A stretch of 64,000 bases of DNA from Leptospira interrogans. GTDB lineage: Bacteria; Spirochaetota; Leptospiria; Leptospirales; Leptospiraceae. The stretch covers positions 1 to 64,000 of the forward strand of contig NZ_FTNA01000021.1 in the NCBI RefSeq assembly GCF_900156205.1, given 5' to 3'. Of the stretch, positions 1-9,421 are shown in pieces (position 1 is the first letter of the stretch; every line of letters begins with the position of its first letter). The notes under the pieces are model-generated. The model searched no databases and was not told where the DNA came from. It saw only the letters and a list, made by a program, of their open reading frames with translations. The translations under genes and the position numbers were made by a program.

Positions 1-1
1 T

Positions 2-295
<294 letters not shown>

Positions 296-349
296 AAATG
301 TGTCCAATAATTCGTCACTAGGTTAGGATTTGCGAGTGAAAAGCTAAGT

Positions 350-577
350 ATGACTGATCTTGAGACTTTTACTGCAATTGCACTTACTAATGAGCCTTTT
401 AATTTAATAGAAGATATTGTCAAAATAAAGCTATTCGGTAAAGATCAAGAAGGCGCTTCAGAAGAAGATTATTATGAATCATATTTCAATGTAGATCTTA
501 AAAATCAATGTGTTTGGTGGAATGAGAAAGATCCCAGTTATAGAGGTTCTTTAATTAGGGGATTGGCAAAATCCTAG
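350..577 (+). CDS. Small acidic hypothetical protein, cassette-like gene
   Basis: A 75-residue acidic, soluble protein starting MTDLETFTAI and ending RGSLIRGLAKS. It has no signal peptide or membrane segment and I do not recognise the family. The ATG follows a weak purine stretch (gaaaag), and an in-frame TGA lies just upstream, so a much longer version is excluded. It sits between the probable IS3 right end and an attC-like site starting 27 nt after the stop, which is how integron cassette genes are arranged. Function is unknown; small cassette ORFs of this kind are often antitoxin-, immunity- or defence-related, but nothing in this sequence proves that. Confidence 0.55.
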   Translation: MTDLETFTAIALTNEPFNLIEDIVKIKLFGKDQEGASEEDYYESYFNVDLKNQCVWWNEKDPSYRGSLIRGLAKS

Positions 578-603
578 GTCATAACAGCTACCAATACAAC
601 TAC

Positions 604-715
604 GCCTAACTGTCGGCTCTGACGCGGCGCTTCGAGATTGCTCCGCAACGCTCGCTCGGCTTGTAAGACGTTTGCTAAGACTCACTCAAACGTAGAGGAG
701 ACTTTTTCGTTAGAC
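604..715 (+). other. attC: Integron attC-like recombination site
   Basis: The segment starts with GCCTAAC (604-610), fitting the RYYYAAC inverse core, and ends with GTTAGAC (709-715), fitting the GTTRRRY core. The two ends pair with one G-T mismatch. Inside, GTCGGCTCT (612-620) and AGAGGAGAC (694-702) are imperfectly complementary, as expected for L''/L' arms. A 7-bp inverted repeat (ACGTTTG/CAAACGT) and a GC-rich centre containing GCGGCGCTTCG sit between them, unlike the AT-rich surroundings. Length (112 bp) is within the attC range. No integrase gene is in the window. Confidence 0.72.
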
Positions 716-719
716 TACC

Positions 720-1796
720 ATGCAAAAACTTTTCAGTATTAAAGATTACATACTAAATCATGAGATTCAAAAGTTAATTATTGAGTATAACCTAAAATTA
801 AAAGAGGAAATTATCACAGAAATATTCCTTTTTATTAGTAAATTTTCAGAAGATCTAGACAACGAGCATCCAATTTCCCGGCATATCAAAGCAAATGGAA
901 TATATAACATACTCAATTTATTTCACCAAGGGTTAGTGATAAAAAGTTGTAAAGAAACAATTGGCTTAGGTCGTGAAATAGAAGGAAAACTTCGATTAAA
1001 GGACAAATTTTACTCAACCTTTAATGAGTTACTAATTTCTTACTACTTTATACAAAATAATCAGTCTGTTCGATTATTGCCAACGGGAACCAATAAGACT
1101 CCCGATATAGAAGTTAATTATCACGATTTCAAAAAAATAACGTTAGAGATCAAAACACTTGGGGCGAGCAGTATCAATAAAAATAGGAGAGATCTCTCTG
1201 ATTTACTATCGCAAGTCATTTCAAGATTTGCATTAAAAAATAAGATTTCAAATATCAGATTCTTACCTTCTGATTTTATCGATGACATTGTTAACGGAAA
1301 AGTAATTGAAGACATTATTGCAAAATATGATTCATATTGTGACTGGCTATATGATTTATTGAATAGACAATTTAAAAAAGACAACTTATTTATTAAAATC
1401 CCATTGATAGGACATATCGATTATTTTTCATCAAGAGAAAAATTTGAAGGAATGAATGGGGAGATTATTGGCTTTTCGCGAAACTCTGAAAGTGACTTCA
1501 TAAAAATTATTAAAAATGGTATTCAAGAAGCTGTAGCTCAATTATTTAATTATGAATCTCCCAATTGTATAATTTTTTGCGATTATCTTCCTCACCCTCA
1601 TTTGATTCGCTCCATTCCATTGGATCTGAAGAATCAATTAGAGGGTCTTTGTTTTATTACATTTATATTTGATCGATATCCGAAAATTATTGCAAAGTAT
1701 TTTCCTTTTCAAAGAAAGGAATCCACAAAGTATTTAAGAAATTTTTTTGCAAATTTACAGTCATTCAACGAAAAAATATTTTTGCACGTCGACTAA
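720..1796 (+). CDS. PD-(D/E)XK nuclease-like protein
   Basis: A 358-residue soluble protein with an alpha-helical first 100 residues, then a core matching the PD-(D/E)XK layout: helix with E103, P128-D129, and E143-I-K145 on the next strand. This is the D-x13-ExK signature of restriction-endonuclease-like folds. The C-terminal half has no recognised domain. The ATG lies 4 nt after the attC-like site, so it would be the first gene of the following cassette. The gene is very AT-rich, unlike the GNAT gene behind it. A role in DNA degradation or phage defence is inference from the motif and the location. Confidence 0.6.
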   Translation: MQKLFSIKDYILNHEIQKLIIEYNLKLKEEIITEIFLFISKFSEDLDNEHPISRHIKANGIYNILNLFHQGLVIKSCKETIGLGREIEGKLRLKDKFYSTFNELLISYYFIQNNQSVRLLPTGTNKTPDIEVNYHDFKKITLEIKTLGASSINKNRRDLSDLLSQVISRFALKNKISNIRFLPSDFIDDIVNGKVIEDIIAKYDSYCDWLYDLLNRQFKKDNLFIKIPLIGHIDYFSSREKFEGMNGEIIGFSRNSESDFIKIIKNGIQEAVAQLFNYESPNCIIFCDYLPHPHLIRSIPLDLKNQLEGLCFITFIFDRYPKIIAKYFPFQRKESTKYLRNFFANLQSFNEKIFLHVD

Positions 1797-1829
1797 TTGC
1801 GGCTTCCCGCGTCACCGAGGTATCTAGAA

Positions 1830-2255
1830 ATGCATGTTCACGTCCGCAAAGCTCGCTCCGACGACCAGATACAGCTATTCCCGCTCGTTTCGGATTTTGC
1901 CACGTCTTTCCTACCAGATCCTTCTGCCTTCGCAAAAGCATTTGTCCAAATACTTCAACAAGACGATGCTGCGTTACTCGTAGCCGTTCACGATTCTCAT
2001 CTGGTTGGCTACTGTCTGGCCTTCGATCATTTCACCTTCTACGCCAATGGTCGTGTGACCTGGATTGAGGAAATTATGGTTCAACCTGCGCTACGAAGAA
2101 AGGGCATCGGTCACATGCTGATGAAGGAAGCTGAAGCATGGGCTACGACTCGCAGTTCTAAGCTTGTCGCCTTAGCAACACGCAGGGCGAGTGAATTCTA
2201 TGCCAGGATTAGCTACGCGGAGTCGGCTATCTACTTTCGCAAGATTTTAGAGTGA
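1830..2255 (+). CDS. GNAT-family N-acetyltransferase, probably acquired
   Basis: A 141-residue single-domain GNAT protein. The acetyl-CoA pyrophosphate-binding loop is visible as L88-R-R-K-G-I-G94, preceded by the beta-4 segment WIEEIMVQPA. I chose ATG 1830 (protein starts MHVHVRKA), preceded by GAGG at 9 nt, over the in-frame TTG at 1797, which would add 11 residues starting directly after the previous stop. The gene is clearly richer in G+C than its neighbours, a sign of recent transfer. GNATs are frequent integron cassettes, but no second attC is evident downstream. The acetylated substrate is unknown. Confidence 0.8.
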   Translation: MHVHVRKARSDDQIQLFPLVSDFATSFLPDPSAFAKAFVQILQQDDAALLVAVHDSHLVGYCLAFDHFTFYANGRVTWIEEIMVQPALRRKGIGHMLMKEAEAWATTRSSKLVALATRRASEFYARISYAESAIYFRKILE

Positions 2256-2471
2256 CCCAGGAACTGCAACCCTTCGCTCGCCGAAATAGTTCTTCTACAA
2301 AAGCTTCGGGGCTGCGAGATAAGAAAAATATTCGTCAAGACCGGCGTGGTAATCTTTCGCCTCGACGATTGTTTTTAAAGATTCCAAATACCCGTTCATT
2401 CATTCGCTCGGGAGTGAACGTCGTATTACGACCACACTCGGAGACTACAACTTTTCTTTTGGATCGTTTTT

Positions 2472-3332
2472 TTACCGGAATGTTTCAATTTTCCAGTCGG
2501 CTTCCCGAATGGAACCTTCTCCCTCCGAAGTAGCATAGATATCTCCATCGAAAACGAACCTTGAAATCGATTTATCCTCTAAGACAAATCGATCCTTGTA
2601 AATTTCAAAGTATCGGAAATTCGTACCCCGATAGGATTCTGCCAAAAGATATCGATTCTTTCCCAAAGGAAGAAAATCAAAATCCGAATTGGAAACAAAA
2701 AAACAATCTACAATCTTCGATTCTCGAACCAAACACAATTCTCTAACATCCACGGTAGTCTCGTTCGAAAAAGCGGAATAAAGAATCACCTTCGTGCGAA
2801 CATCGACAAAATGATCCATAAGCAATCGGATGGAAAATTCAGGATAGGCGACTGTTCTTAGTCTGATTTGTTTTTTCAATTCGGAATTCAAATCGGATCG
2901 TGTTATTTGCGATTCCGGTCGAATCAACTTCCGCCCTTCATTCGGGAAACAATCCTCCCAAGCGTCGCTCCTTCTAACTTCGTATAACGTGCGTTTGGTT
3001 AGAATGGGTCTACTCTTTAGCAAAATTTCCGCTTCCGCAACCCGAATCCATTGCCTACACGCCTCACAAGTGAAAAACGGATCCCGATACCAAATCGGAT
3101 ATCGAATCCTTAGAATCTGTTTTTCCGGATGATACGAATAGTCTCGGCCCTCGATCTCTATGGCAAAGGGAAGATTCTTATTTCCAGAAGCGGTAAATAT
3201 TTTTCTAGAATCGAGATCAATTTTTTGGCAAGAATAAACGAATAACCCGAACGAAATCATCAACAAAAATGACTTTTTTACCATCCGAATATTGTGGAAT
3301 TTCTCGTATCTGAATATGAGATTGTGTTTCAT
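2472..3332 (-). CDS. Hypothetical spirochaetal lipoprotein
   Basis: Up to 286 residues. A hydrophobic signal segment (VKKSFLLMISFGLFVYSC) ends in Cys35, a typical spirochaetal lipobox, so it is likely a membrane-anchored lipoprotein. Met17 (start 3284) would give a more usual short signal peptide than Met1; neither has a strong Shine-Dalgarno, so the longer form is listed. The mature part has paired cysteines in FTCEAC and no recognised domain. It is monocistronic and convergent with the GNAT gene. Function unknown. Confidence 0.7.
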   Translation of the reverse strand: MKHNLIFRYEKFHNIRMVKKSFLLMISFGLFVYSCQKIDLDSRKIFTASGNKNLPFAIEIEGRDYSYHPEKQILRIRYPIWYRDPFFTCEACRQWIRVAEAEILLKSRPILTKRTLYEVRRSDAWEDCFPNEGRKLIRPESQITRSDLNSELKKQIRLRTVAYPEFSIRLLMDHFVDVRTKVILYSAFSNETTVDVRELCLVRESKIVDCFFVSNSDFDFLPLGKNRYLLAESYRGTNFRYFEIYKDRFVLEDKSISRFVFDGDIYATSEGEGSIREADWKIETFR

Positions 3333-3872
3333 AAACTAAATCATTCCTAATTCTTCTTTAACAGCATAGTGATTTTTTCGCTCTTAAAAATTTCTTTCTG
3401 CGGAACTTCTATTCCAATGTCTTCGTACTATAAACCGTCTAATTTCTCAATGGGTAAAATAAAATTTCAGACTTTCATATAGTTTAGAATTACATTATAC
3501 GAATTCCAATCACGAAAAATGAATATTTAAAAATTCATAATATGACTTAATCTGTGGATACTCTCACAAATCTAGATTTACGATAAAACTTTGAAACTCA
3601 CACTTTTAGAAAAAATTCCCCAATTTCTCTTACGACCCTGCTCACGTTAAAAAAGAAAATTGGCAATAAACTCTTCCTAAGCTTGATAAATTTTTCATTA
3701 GCAACAGCGCATAACTTCATCTACACGCCACGTCCCCGCAGCTCTCGCGAAATTATTTCATTCTTTAATTTCAAAAAAACATTTAGTATTTATAATATAC
3801 TCAATCTAATACGTTCACTGCTTTACTCATTCTCCAAACAAACCGCTCCAAGCTCATTCGTGTTTAATTCTT
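3333..3872. other. Intergenic region with degenerate 46-bp-type repeat
   Basis: No convincing gene. One decayed copy of the window-wide palindromic repeat lies at 3553-3568 (TGTGGATACTCTCACA), and a half-copy about 40 nt further on (AAACTCACAC). The rest is AT-rich sequence without recognisable RNA genes. Confidence 0.55.
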
Positions 3873-4640
3873 TTATTGCCTTACACAGACTAGTTTTCTA
3901 GAAATACTACAATCCAAAGTAAATCCTGATGCGATAGAAGCATTAGAAATTGTATTTCCGCTACCAAACTGCCCATTACTAATGACAGTTCCATCCGTCC
4001 AGTTGGCACAGTGATCCGGACTGGAAATCCAATTATCCTCTATTCCGGTCCACCAAGTAGTAGCCGCGTTAGAATCAATTGAACTGAGAGAAGGAAAAAC
4101 TACAATCCCCGCAGAATTAGTGGTAAACACTTTTACGGGAGAAGTAACCGTTCCCTTATAATAATCCTGATTGGGCAATAGAACCCAATTCACATTTTCT
4201 GCAGAGTTTGTACAATTGGGAGTAGCATTACAAGCTCTTCGTATAGGAGCCAACGTCGAAGCAATCAAAGCCTTATAGTCAGTTCCATTTCCGGGCAAAG
4301 AAGTAAAGTTTGTATTTTTTTCGTTCGTACAAATAGTATCGGCTCCCGTCACAGTACCCGCGCCTATCTGCCCAGTTGTTCCTGTAACGGCAACAAAAAT
4401 ATATTTCAATTCAAGATTAGGATCGGAAACGTTATTTGTATTGTTTGCATTTAACAAAGGCAATAACAAAAGGTTCGAATTAAAATTTGGAAACGGAACC
4501 GAACAACGAGATACAAAACAAAACACAATTAAAAAAGAATATATTATTTTTTGAATATTTTTAATACAATTACCAAAAACATAAATCCAATTCCATAAAA
4601 AAGGAATCTTTCTAAAGAAACCAATTTTTTGCACGATCAT
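3873..4640 (-). CDS. DUF1554-domain lipoprotein (Leptospira family)
   Basis: A 255-residue probable lipoprotein with an unusually long basic N-region, a hydrophobic core (about 32-43) and candidate lipidation cysteines at 46 (FVSRC) or 41. The Arg at -1 is atypical. The mature protein has the DUF1554 pattern found in Leptospira surface proteins: YIFVAV..., ADTIC, YKALIAS, NWVLLPNQDYY, WTGIEDNW, CANWTD and a terminal CVRQ. The same domain ends the metalloprotease at 41066-43591. It is last in the cyclase operon. Its ATG overlaps the upstream stop (TAATG) with AAAGGAG in front, indicating translational coupling. Confidence 0.82.
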   Translation of the reverse strand: MIVQKIGFFRKIPFLWNWIYVFGNCIKNIQKIIYSFLIVFCFVSRCSVPFPNFNSNLLLLPLLNANNTNNVSDPNLELKYIFVAVTGTTGQIGAGTVTGADTICTNEKNTNFTSLPGNGTDYKALIASTLAPIRRACNATPNCTNSAENVNWVLLPNQDYYKGTVTSPVKVFTTNSAGIVVFPSLSSIDSNAATTWWTGIEDNWISSPDHCANWTDGTVISNGQFGSGNTISNASIASGFTLDCSISRKLVCVRQ

Positions 4641-5455
4641 TATAGCTCCTTTCGAAAACTAATTTCGAACCTTCCCAAAGAAAACAAAACGTTTGATTGC
4701 TGATAAGAATCATTTCCTCTGGACATACTTTCCGGTTTGGATTCTATCAAAACGGTAGTAGAATGAAAAGAACGTTTTTCCAACCATACGTTTAAGCCGT
4801 AGCTCAAAATAGCTAAAAGACCTATACTCACCTGATTATTTTGATGCCTTTCGTATTCTTTTTTATCTCCATCTCTTTGCTGAAGAAAATAGATCGATAC
4901 CGGTAAAGGCGCATAAAAAGAAACTAATGTTAAAAACGCAGGATCATTTGTGGCGGATTGTGCAAAAGAATTACCCGCAACTCTTTCCGCGTTACCCGCA
5001 ACTGCAAGCGCACCAAACCACAAAAAAATCAAAGAAGCCTTGATATATTCTTTTCTTTCTATCGGTAACAAACCAGGAACCCATATCTTCCAAGTAGAAA
5101 CTCCCGCTGCAGTCAACTTTTTTTCCGCTTCCACCACACTTTTAGGTTTATCTTGTTCCACTTGAAAAGAAGACCACTGACTCCAAGAGGATGGTTTTCC
5201 AAAACGATTCAGAGCGGAAATTCTAAATTCGTATTCACCCGCAGGAATTAAAAATTCTAAACTACTAGTGACCGTTTTTTCTTCGGCTACAAGAATTTCA
5301 GGATTGGAAATTTTTCTAACTTCCACCTTATAACCGTTATTTCCCTTTACTTCGTTCCATTCTATATAATAGGTATACTTTCTTTCTTCTGAATATGCAG
5401 AATAACTAATAAATAAACAAAAAAGAACCGAAATTTTTAAGACTATAGATTTCAA
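4640..5455 (-). CDS. Fibronectin type III-like secreted/membrane protein
   Basis: 271 residues with a signal peptide (1-22, ending AYSEE), then a fibronectin-III-like beta sandwich (about 26-100: YYIEWNEVKGNNGYKVEVRK, AGEYEFRISALNRFGKPSSW). The C-terminal half has hydrophobic stretches at about 139-155, 173-191 and 210-223 that may be membrane segments. It follows the FecR-domain gene by 4 nt and overlaps the DUF1554 gene by one base. The architecture suggests an envelope protein displaying a binding domain; the partner is unknown. Confidence 0.72.
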   Translation of the reverse strand: MKSIVLKISVLFCLFISYSAYSEERKYTYYIEWNEVKGNNGYKVEVRKISNPEILVAEEKTVTSSLEFLIPAGEYEFRISALNRFGKPSSWSQWSSFQVEQDKPKSVVEAEKKLTAAGVSTWKIWVPGLLPIERKEYIKASLIFLWFGALAVAGNAERVAGNSFAQSATNDPAFLTLVSFYAPLPVSIYFLQQRDGDKKEYERHQNNQVSIGLLAILSYGLNVWLEKRSFHSTTVLIESKPESMSRGNDSYQQSNVLFSLGRFEISFRKEL

Positions 5456-5459
5456 TCCG

Positions 5460-7028
5460 TCACTCCCCTTTTTTACCAGTTGTTTTCGTTTCGGGAGCGG
5501 CTAAGTCCTCTCTCAAAACAATCGTAAATTCAGACTTAGTTTGATTGGATTCGTTTCCTTCTTGAATCAAAGCCCACCTAAACTTTCCAACGTCCAAAAT
5601 ACCAAGATCTGTTAAACGAAAGGATTCTCCGTTTACAGATCGTTTGAATATAGACTTCCCGTTTTTTCCATAAAGATTTAGATTCCATTTTTCCATCTTA
5701 GAATTAGAGTTATGTTTCCATTTAAATACGATCGAATTACGCCCTGTCATATCCACAATCCCACCATGAATAGGATATACCAATTTAGGAATTCTCTCTA
5801 TCTTATTTCCGTTGAGATCAACTTTAGAAACATTTTCTTTTTGAACCGTTTTTTCTATAGAAATAGTTTCAGAGCTTATCATAGACTTTATATTTTCTAC
5901 AGAAAAAGATCTAACTTCCGATACAGAAGACGTACCTGATAAATTAGAAAAAGTTTTTACTCTCCAATGATACTTACCTACAGACAAAGGAATCGAAATT
6001 GAAGTTTTAAAAACCGTAATTTGTTTGAGTTCAGATTTAAAATCAGAGGATTGCGAAATTTCTAAAATATAACCGGTAGCCAACTGAGAAGGTTTCCAAC
6101 GAAAAGATTGTAACGTATTTCCTTCCAGAGTTGTATTTTTCAAAGGAAACAACAAGGCCACAGGAGGATTGGGTAAAATTCTGAATTTACGAACTTCTGA
6201 AAATTTTTTTCTATCGGAAGAAATGAGTCTCCAATAATAAATCCCCTCCGGAAAACTCTCTTCTGTAAAATCTCCCTTAATTTCCTTTTTAAAAATCAAA
6301 GAATTAAAATTTCGATTTAACGAAATTTCTAATAAACCGACAAAGTGAGAATCAGACTTCCAACGAAACTTGATTTTGGCCTCTCCGCTTTCGGGAAAGA
6401 TCCGATCATTATCTACAGGCTCCAGTAACTTCCATTCTAGCCGGATTGGTATAAGCGTATCTTTTCCTACTCTAACATTTTCTCCTTCCTGGATCAAACT
6501 TACATTTCCTTCTGGACCAATCCATTTTAGGTTTCCTTTAGTAGATTCCACCACGTATTCCGCGCTACTTTCGTTTCGCGTTATGCGAAATATACCGTGT
6601 TCATCACCGGACTTTAAAACGTTTTTTCCGGAAATCAAACTCATAGAATGATCTGTTTGTATTTTTACAGAACCTTCTTCCAATTTTAAAAGTTCATCTC
6701 CTTCCTTAAGATGAATTACGATCATAGATCTAGGATCTAACTCAAACTTAGTTCCAGATTTTAGAGTAACGATCGCTTCTGAAAGCTCGTCGGTTCTGAC
6801 AGAATCTTGATTAAAAATAGGAAAGTTCTGTTCCACATCTTGCCAAATCATATGATCCGAAAATTTTCTCTGAGCGGTTCTGTATTTAAAAGTGATGTTT
6901 CCGACAGCCTCTCTTTTTCCAAAATCCACGGCTCCTTCTTTCCAAAAAAGAAACAAAGAAGCTCCTAAAACAAGCAGAGACAAAATTCCTACAAAAATCT
7001 CCTTGTTGAATTTAGAATATAAATTCAT
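5460..7028 (-). CDS. FecR-domain envelope protein with Fn3-like repeats
   Basis: 522 residues. One N-terminal membrane anchor (11-29) is followed by a FecR-like domain (about 73-190; LKSGTKFELDPRSMIVI, LEEGSVKI, VESTKGNLKWIGPEG). Then come at least three tandem domains of the pattern LxxPxxx...FRWK...GYxLEIS...YHWRVK, resembling Fn3-like sandwiches. The ATG overlaps the cyclase stop by 4 nt (ATGA), so the two are co-translated. FecR domains often transmit envelope signals or bind periplasmic components; here the partner may be the cyclase, which is inference from operon position. Confidence 0.82.
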   Translation of the reverse strand: MNLYSKFNKEIFVGILSLLVLGASLFLFWKEGAVDFGKREAVGNITFKYRTAQRKFSDHMIWQDVEQNFPIFNQDSVRTDELSEAIVTLKSGTKFELDPRSMIVIHLKEGDELLKLEEGSVKIQTDHSMSLISGKNVLKSGDEHGIFRITRNESSAEYVVESTKGNLKWIGPEGNVSLIQEGENVRVGKDTLIPIRLEWKLLEPVDNDRIFPESGEAKIKFRWKSDSHFVGLLEISLNRNFNSLIFKKEIKGDFTEESFPEGIYYWRLISSDRKKFSEVRKFRILPNPPVALLFPLKNTTLEGNTLQSFRWKPSQLATGYILEISQSSDFKSELKQITVFKTSISIPLSVGKYHWRVKTFSNLSGTSSVSEVRSFSVENIKSMISSETISIEKTVQKENVSKVDLNGNKIERIPKLVYPIHGGIVDMTGRNSIVFKWKHNSNSKMEKWNLNLYGKNGKSIFKRSVNGESFRLTDLGILDVGKFRWALIQEGNESNQTKSEFTIVLREDLAAPETKTTGKKGE

Positions 7029-9274
7029 GCCAAAGACCGAGAAGGGTTTTCAGGATCCGGAATTCCGCATAACGTTCGTAATTCTTCCAAGGACTTAGGA
7101 CAATCCTGATCGTCTTTCCAACCTAACACTGCATAGACGACTTGTGGTTTTTCCTTACCTCGAATCCAAACGGGTGGGAGCTCCACAAAATTAAAATGAT
7201 CCTTTGCTTGTTGATACGTACTTTCTGAAATTAAGATGTCCGTACCGAATTCCTTATTTAAATATTCAATTCTAGAAGCAAGATTGACCGTATCTCCGAT
7301 GACCGTAAATTCTAACTTCTTTTCAGAGCCGATCTGCCCAACGATCACCGGTCCAGAATTGATCCCACAACCGAAACGAGTAAAAGGACGACCGATTTCT
7401 TTTCCTTTTAAATTAAACTCTATCAACGCTCTTCTCATCAACAAAGCGGCGTTAATCGAATTTTTAGCTTCATTTCCATCGTAAACCAAAGCTCCCCAGT
7501 GGGCCATCACGGCGTCACCTATAAATTTATCCACAATTCCCTGAGTCAGATAAATACATTCCACCATTTCGGTGAAATATTGATTTAAGAATTCAACCAC
7601 CTCTTCCGGTTTCATCTTTTCGGACATTCCCGTAAAATTTCTAAGGTCAGAAAAAAATACCGTGACCTCCCTATTTTCTCCGCCCAACTTTAAATCGGAA
7701 GATAACGCGCGTTCGGCGATCTCTTTATTCACAAACTTTCCGAATGTATTTTTAATTTTTTCTCTTTCTTCCAATCCCCTCGCCATTCTTAAAAACGAAT
7801 TTGTTAGAACTCCTACTTCGTCGTGTGTAGTAGCACGAATATCCACCGCGTAGTTTCCTTGTTCCACTTTTTTAGTTGCAGAAAGAAGTTGAATGATCGG
7901 AATCGTAAGGGTTCTTGAAAAAACGAACACTACAAAAAACGCAACTGACAAAACAGAAATCATAATCCAAAAATTTTGTCTTCTGATCTTATACACCGCT
8001 TCAAAGGCAATATCAGCGTCTAACGTAGAAATAATTCCAAGACCACCCACTTCCAATTGTTGATAAGAACCTAATACTTCTCTACCTTCGAAATCGAATC
8101 GTTGAGAACCATTGTCCGAAGGACTACGTAACATATTTTCCACAAGAGGATGTTTTTTATAATCCTTTCCGGAAACCGCCTCTTTATCGTTAGAATGAGC
8201 GATCAAGTTTCCAGAAGAATCCACCACGATCATTTGAAAAAAATCGGTTTGTCTAACACTAAGAAAAGAACCTAAAAATTCGGAAGCGGAAAAAACCAAA
8301 CCTGAAATTTCGACTCCAACCGGAAGCAAAACTGCAACCGCAGGGAAACCAAACTCATTAGAAACATTCAATATTTCTAATGTACCTGACAAACGGGAAA
8401 AAGATTTTTCCAACGCATTTTTTAGATTTGTAGGATCAGGTACAACCGAATTAGACTTTAAGAATTTTGAATTCCAAAAAAGGGAATCTATTTCCAAAGC
8501 GGAATTTACCGTCTTGTTTTTAAAACGTACGTATGCAACCGCGTTTGAATTGGTTCTAAAAAATTTTTCAGAATCTTCAGAACGAAAATCCTGAATTTTA
8601 CGAGTGGTTTCTTTCAATTGTCCGCTCAATTGAATGCCTGTCATTCTAGCAAGAGATAGATTATATTCTTGAATTAGAATTTCGCTGTATTTCCTAAAAA
8701 AGTACGTAGCCATAGTAATCATCAGGCCCATACTAAGAGTGATAATCGCAGAAACGATAGAAAGTAGTTTTACACGAATTGTAAACCTGGACGGACGAAA
8801 TGATTCAAATTTGTAACCGTGGAAATGATTAAGAAAATCATAATATTTTGATTCGATCTGAGAAAGTGCTAAATCCTCTGTCCAAACCAAACAATTTACA
8901 TTTCTAGAACGGTTTTCTAAATAACGAAAGAATTTAGAAGAAGATTCTACGTTTGTGGAAAGTATTTTATCCTTGTCCGCAGATGAAATAGTAAAACCAG
9001 CTCTTTTAAGATCTTTTATAAGTTTTAAAAAATCCCTGGATTTTTTTAGAGATAGAGCTTGTTCTGCAGAAAGACAAAAAATGATTTCTCGAATTCCAAG
9101 AGAAAGTTTTTCCGAAATCAAACTTCGTATGATCAGATCCAAATCCTGCAAATCAGAATGAAGATTTGGTAGCTCTTCCCAACGAACCGATTTGTCATTT
9201 TTATCCTTCCATCGATCCAACATCCCACCTTCCTTAAGTCTGGAGCAGAATAAGAACGTTTTATCTTCTGTCAT
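7025..9274 (-). CDS. Membrane class III adenylate/guanylate cyclase with HAMP domain
   Basis: 749 residues. Order: cytoplasmic N-terminal region (1-165), TM1 (about 169-193), extracytoplasmic sensor region of CACHE-like size and position (about 194-434), TM2 (436-453), HAMP (454-507), class III cyclase domain (about 533-720). Metal-binding aspartates are D543 (FFSDLRNF) and D587 (FIGDAVMAHWG). K653 (EKKLEFTVIGD) fits an adenylate-type base-selecting lysine, and N664 and R668 (VNLASR) fit the transition-state residues. All catalytic positions seem present, so it is probably active and makes cAMP. It is the first gene of a four-gene operon. The ligand is unknown. Confidence 0.92.
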   Translation of the reverse strand: MTEDKTFLFCSRLKEGGMLDRWKDKNDKSVRWEELPNLHSDLQDLDLIIRSLISEKLSLGIREIIFCLSAEQALSLKKSRDFLKLIKDLKRAGFTISSADKDKILSTNVESSSKFFRYLENRSRNVNCLVWTEDLALSQIESKYYDFLNHFHGYKFESFRPSRFTIRVKLLSIVSAIITLSMGLMITMATYFFRKYSEILIQEYNLSLARMTGIQLSGQLKETTRKIQDFRSEDSEKFFRTNSNAVAYVRFKNKTVNSALEIDSLFWNSKFLKSNSVVPDPTNLKNALEKSFSRLSGTLEILNVSNEFGFPAVAVLLPVGVEISGLVFSASEFLGSFLSVRQTDFFQMIVVDSSGNLIAHSNDKEAVSGKDYKKHPLVENMLRSPSDNGSQRFDFEGREVLGSYQQLEVGGLGIISTLDADIAFEAVYKIRRQNFWIMISVLSVAFFVVFVFSRTLTIPIIQLLSATKKVEQGNYAVDIRATTHDEVGVLTNSFLRMARGLEEREKIKNTFGKFVNKEIAERALSSDLKLGGENREVTVFFSDLRNFTGMSEKMKPEEVVEFLNQYFTEMVECIYLTQGIVDKFIGDAVMAHWGALVYDGNEAKNSINAALLMRRALIEFNLKGKEIGRPFTRFGCGINSGPVIVGQIGSEKKLEFTVIGDTVNLASRIEYLNKEFGTDILISESTYQQAKDHFNFVELPPVWIRGKEKPQVVYAVLGWKDDQDCPKSLEELRTLCGIPDPENPSRSLA

Positions 9275-9421
9275 TCTAAAATCTAAAATTTGAATGAAGA
9301 CCTAGGGAAGAATTTGAACGAAATAGACACGATATAGACTTGAAATCCTTAAACCTTACATCAAAATGAAATCAAACGATTTGATCTTGCACGATTAATA
9401 TTTTAAATAAAAAATGTTCTC

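Noticed and set aside
2256..2471. Second attC behind the GNAT gene
   Set aside because: No RYYYAAC/GTTRRRY pair with internal arms was found. The 6-bp CGTTCA/TGAACG repeat is too small.
2252..2533. 93-codon plus-strand frame after the GNAT gene (GTG start, 4-nt overlap)
   Set aside because: No recognisable domain, it runs into the end of the convergent lipoprotein gene, and its composition is non-coding.
3683..3901. 72-codon plus-strand frame
   Set aside because: Low-complexity AT-derived sequence overlapping the end of the DUF1554 gene; no RBS.
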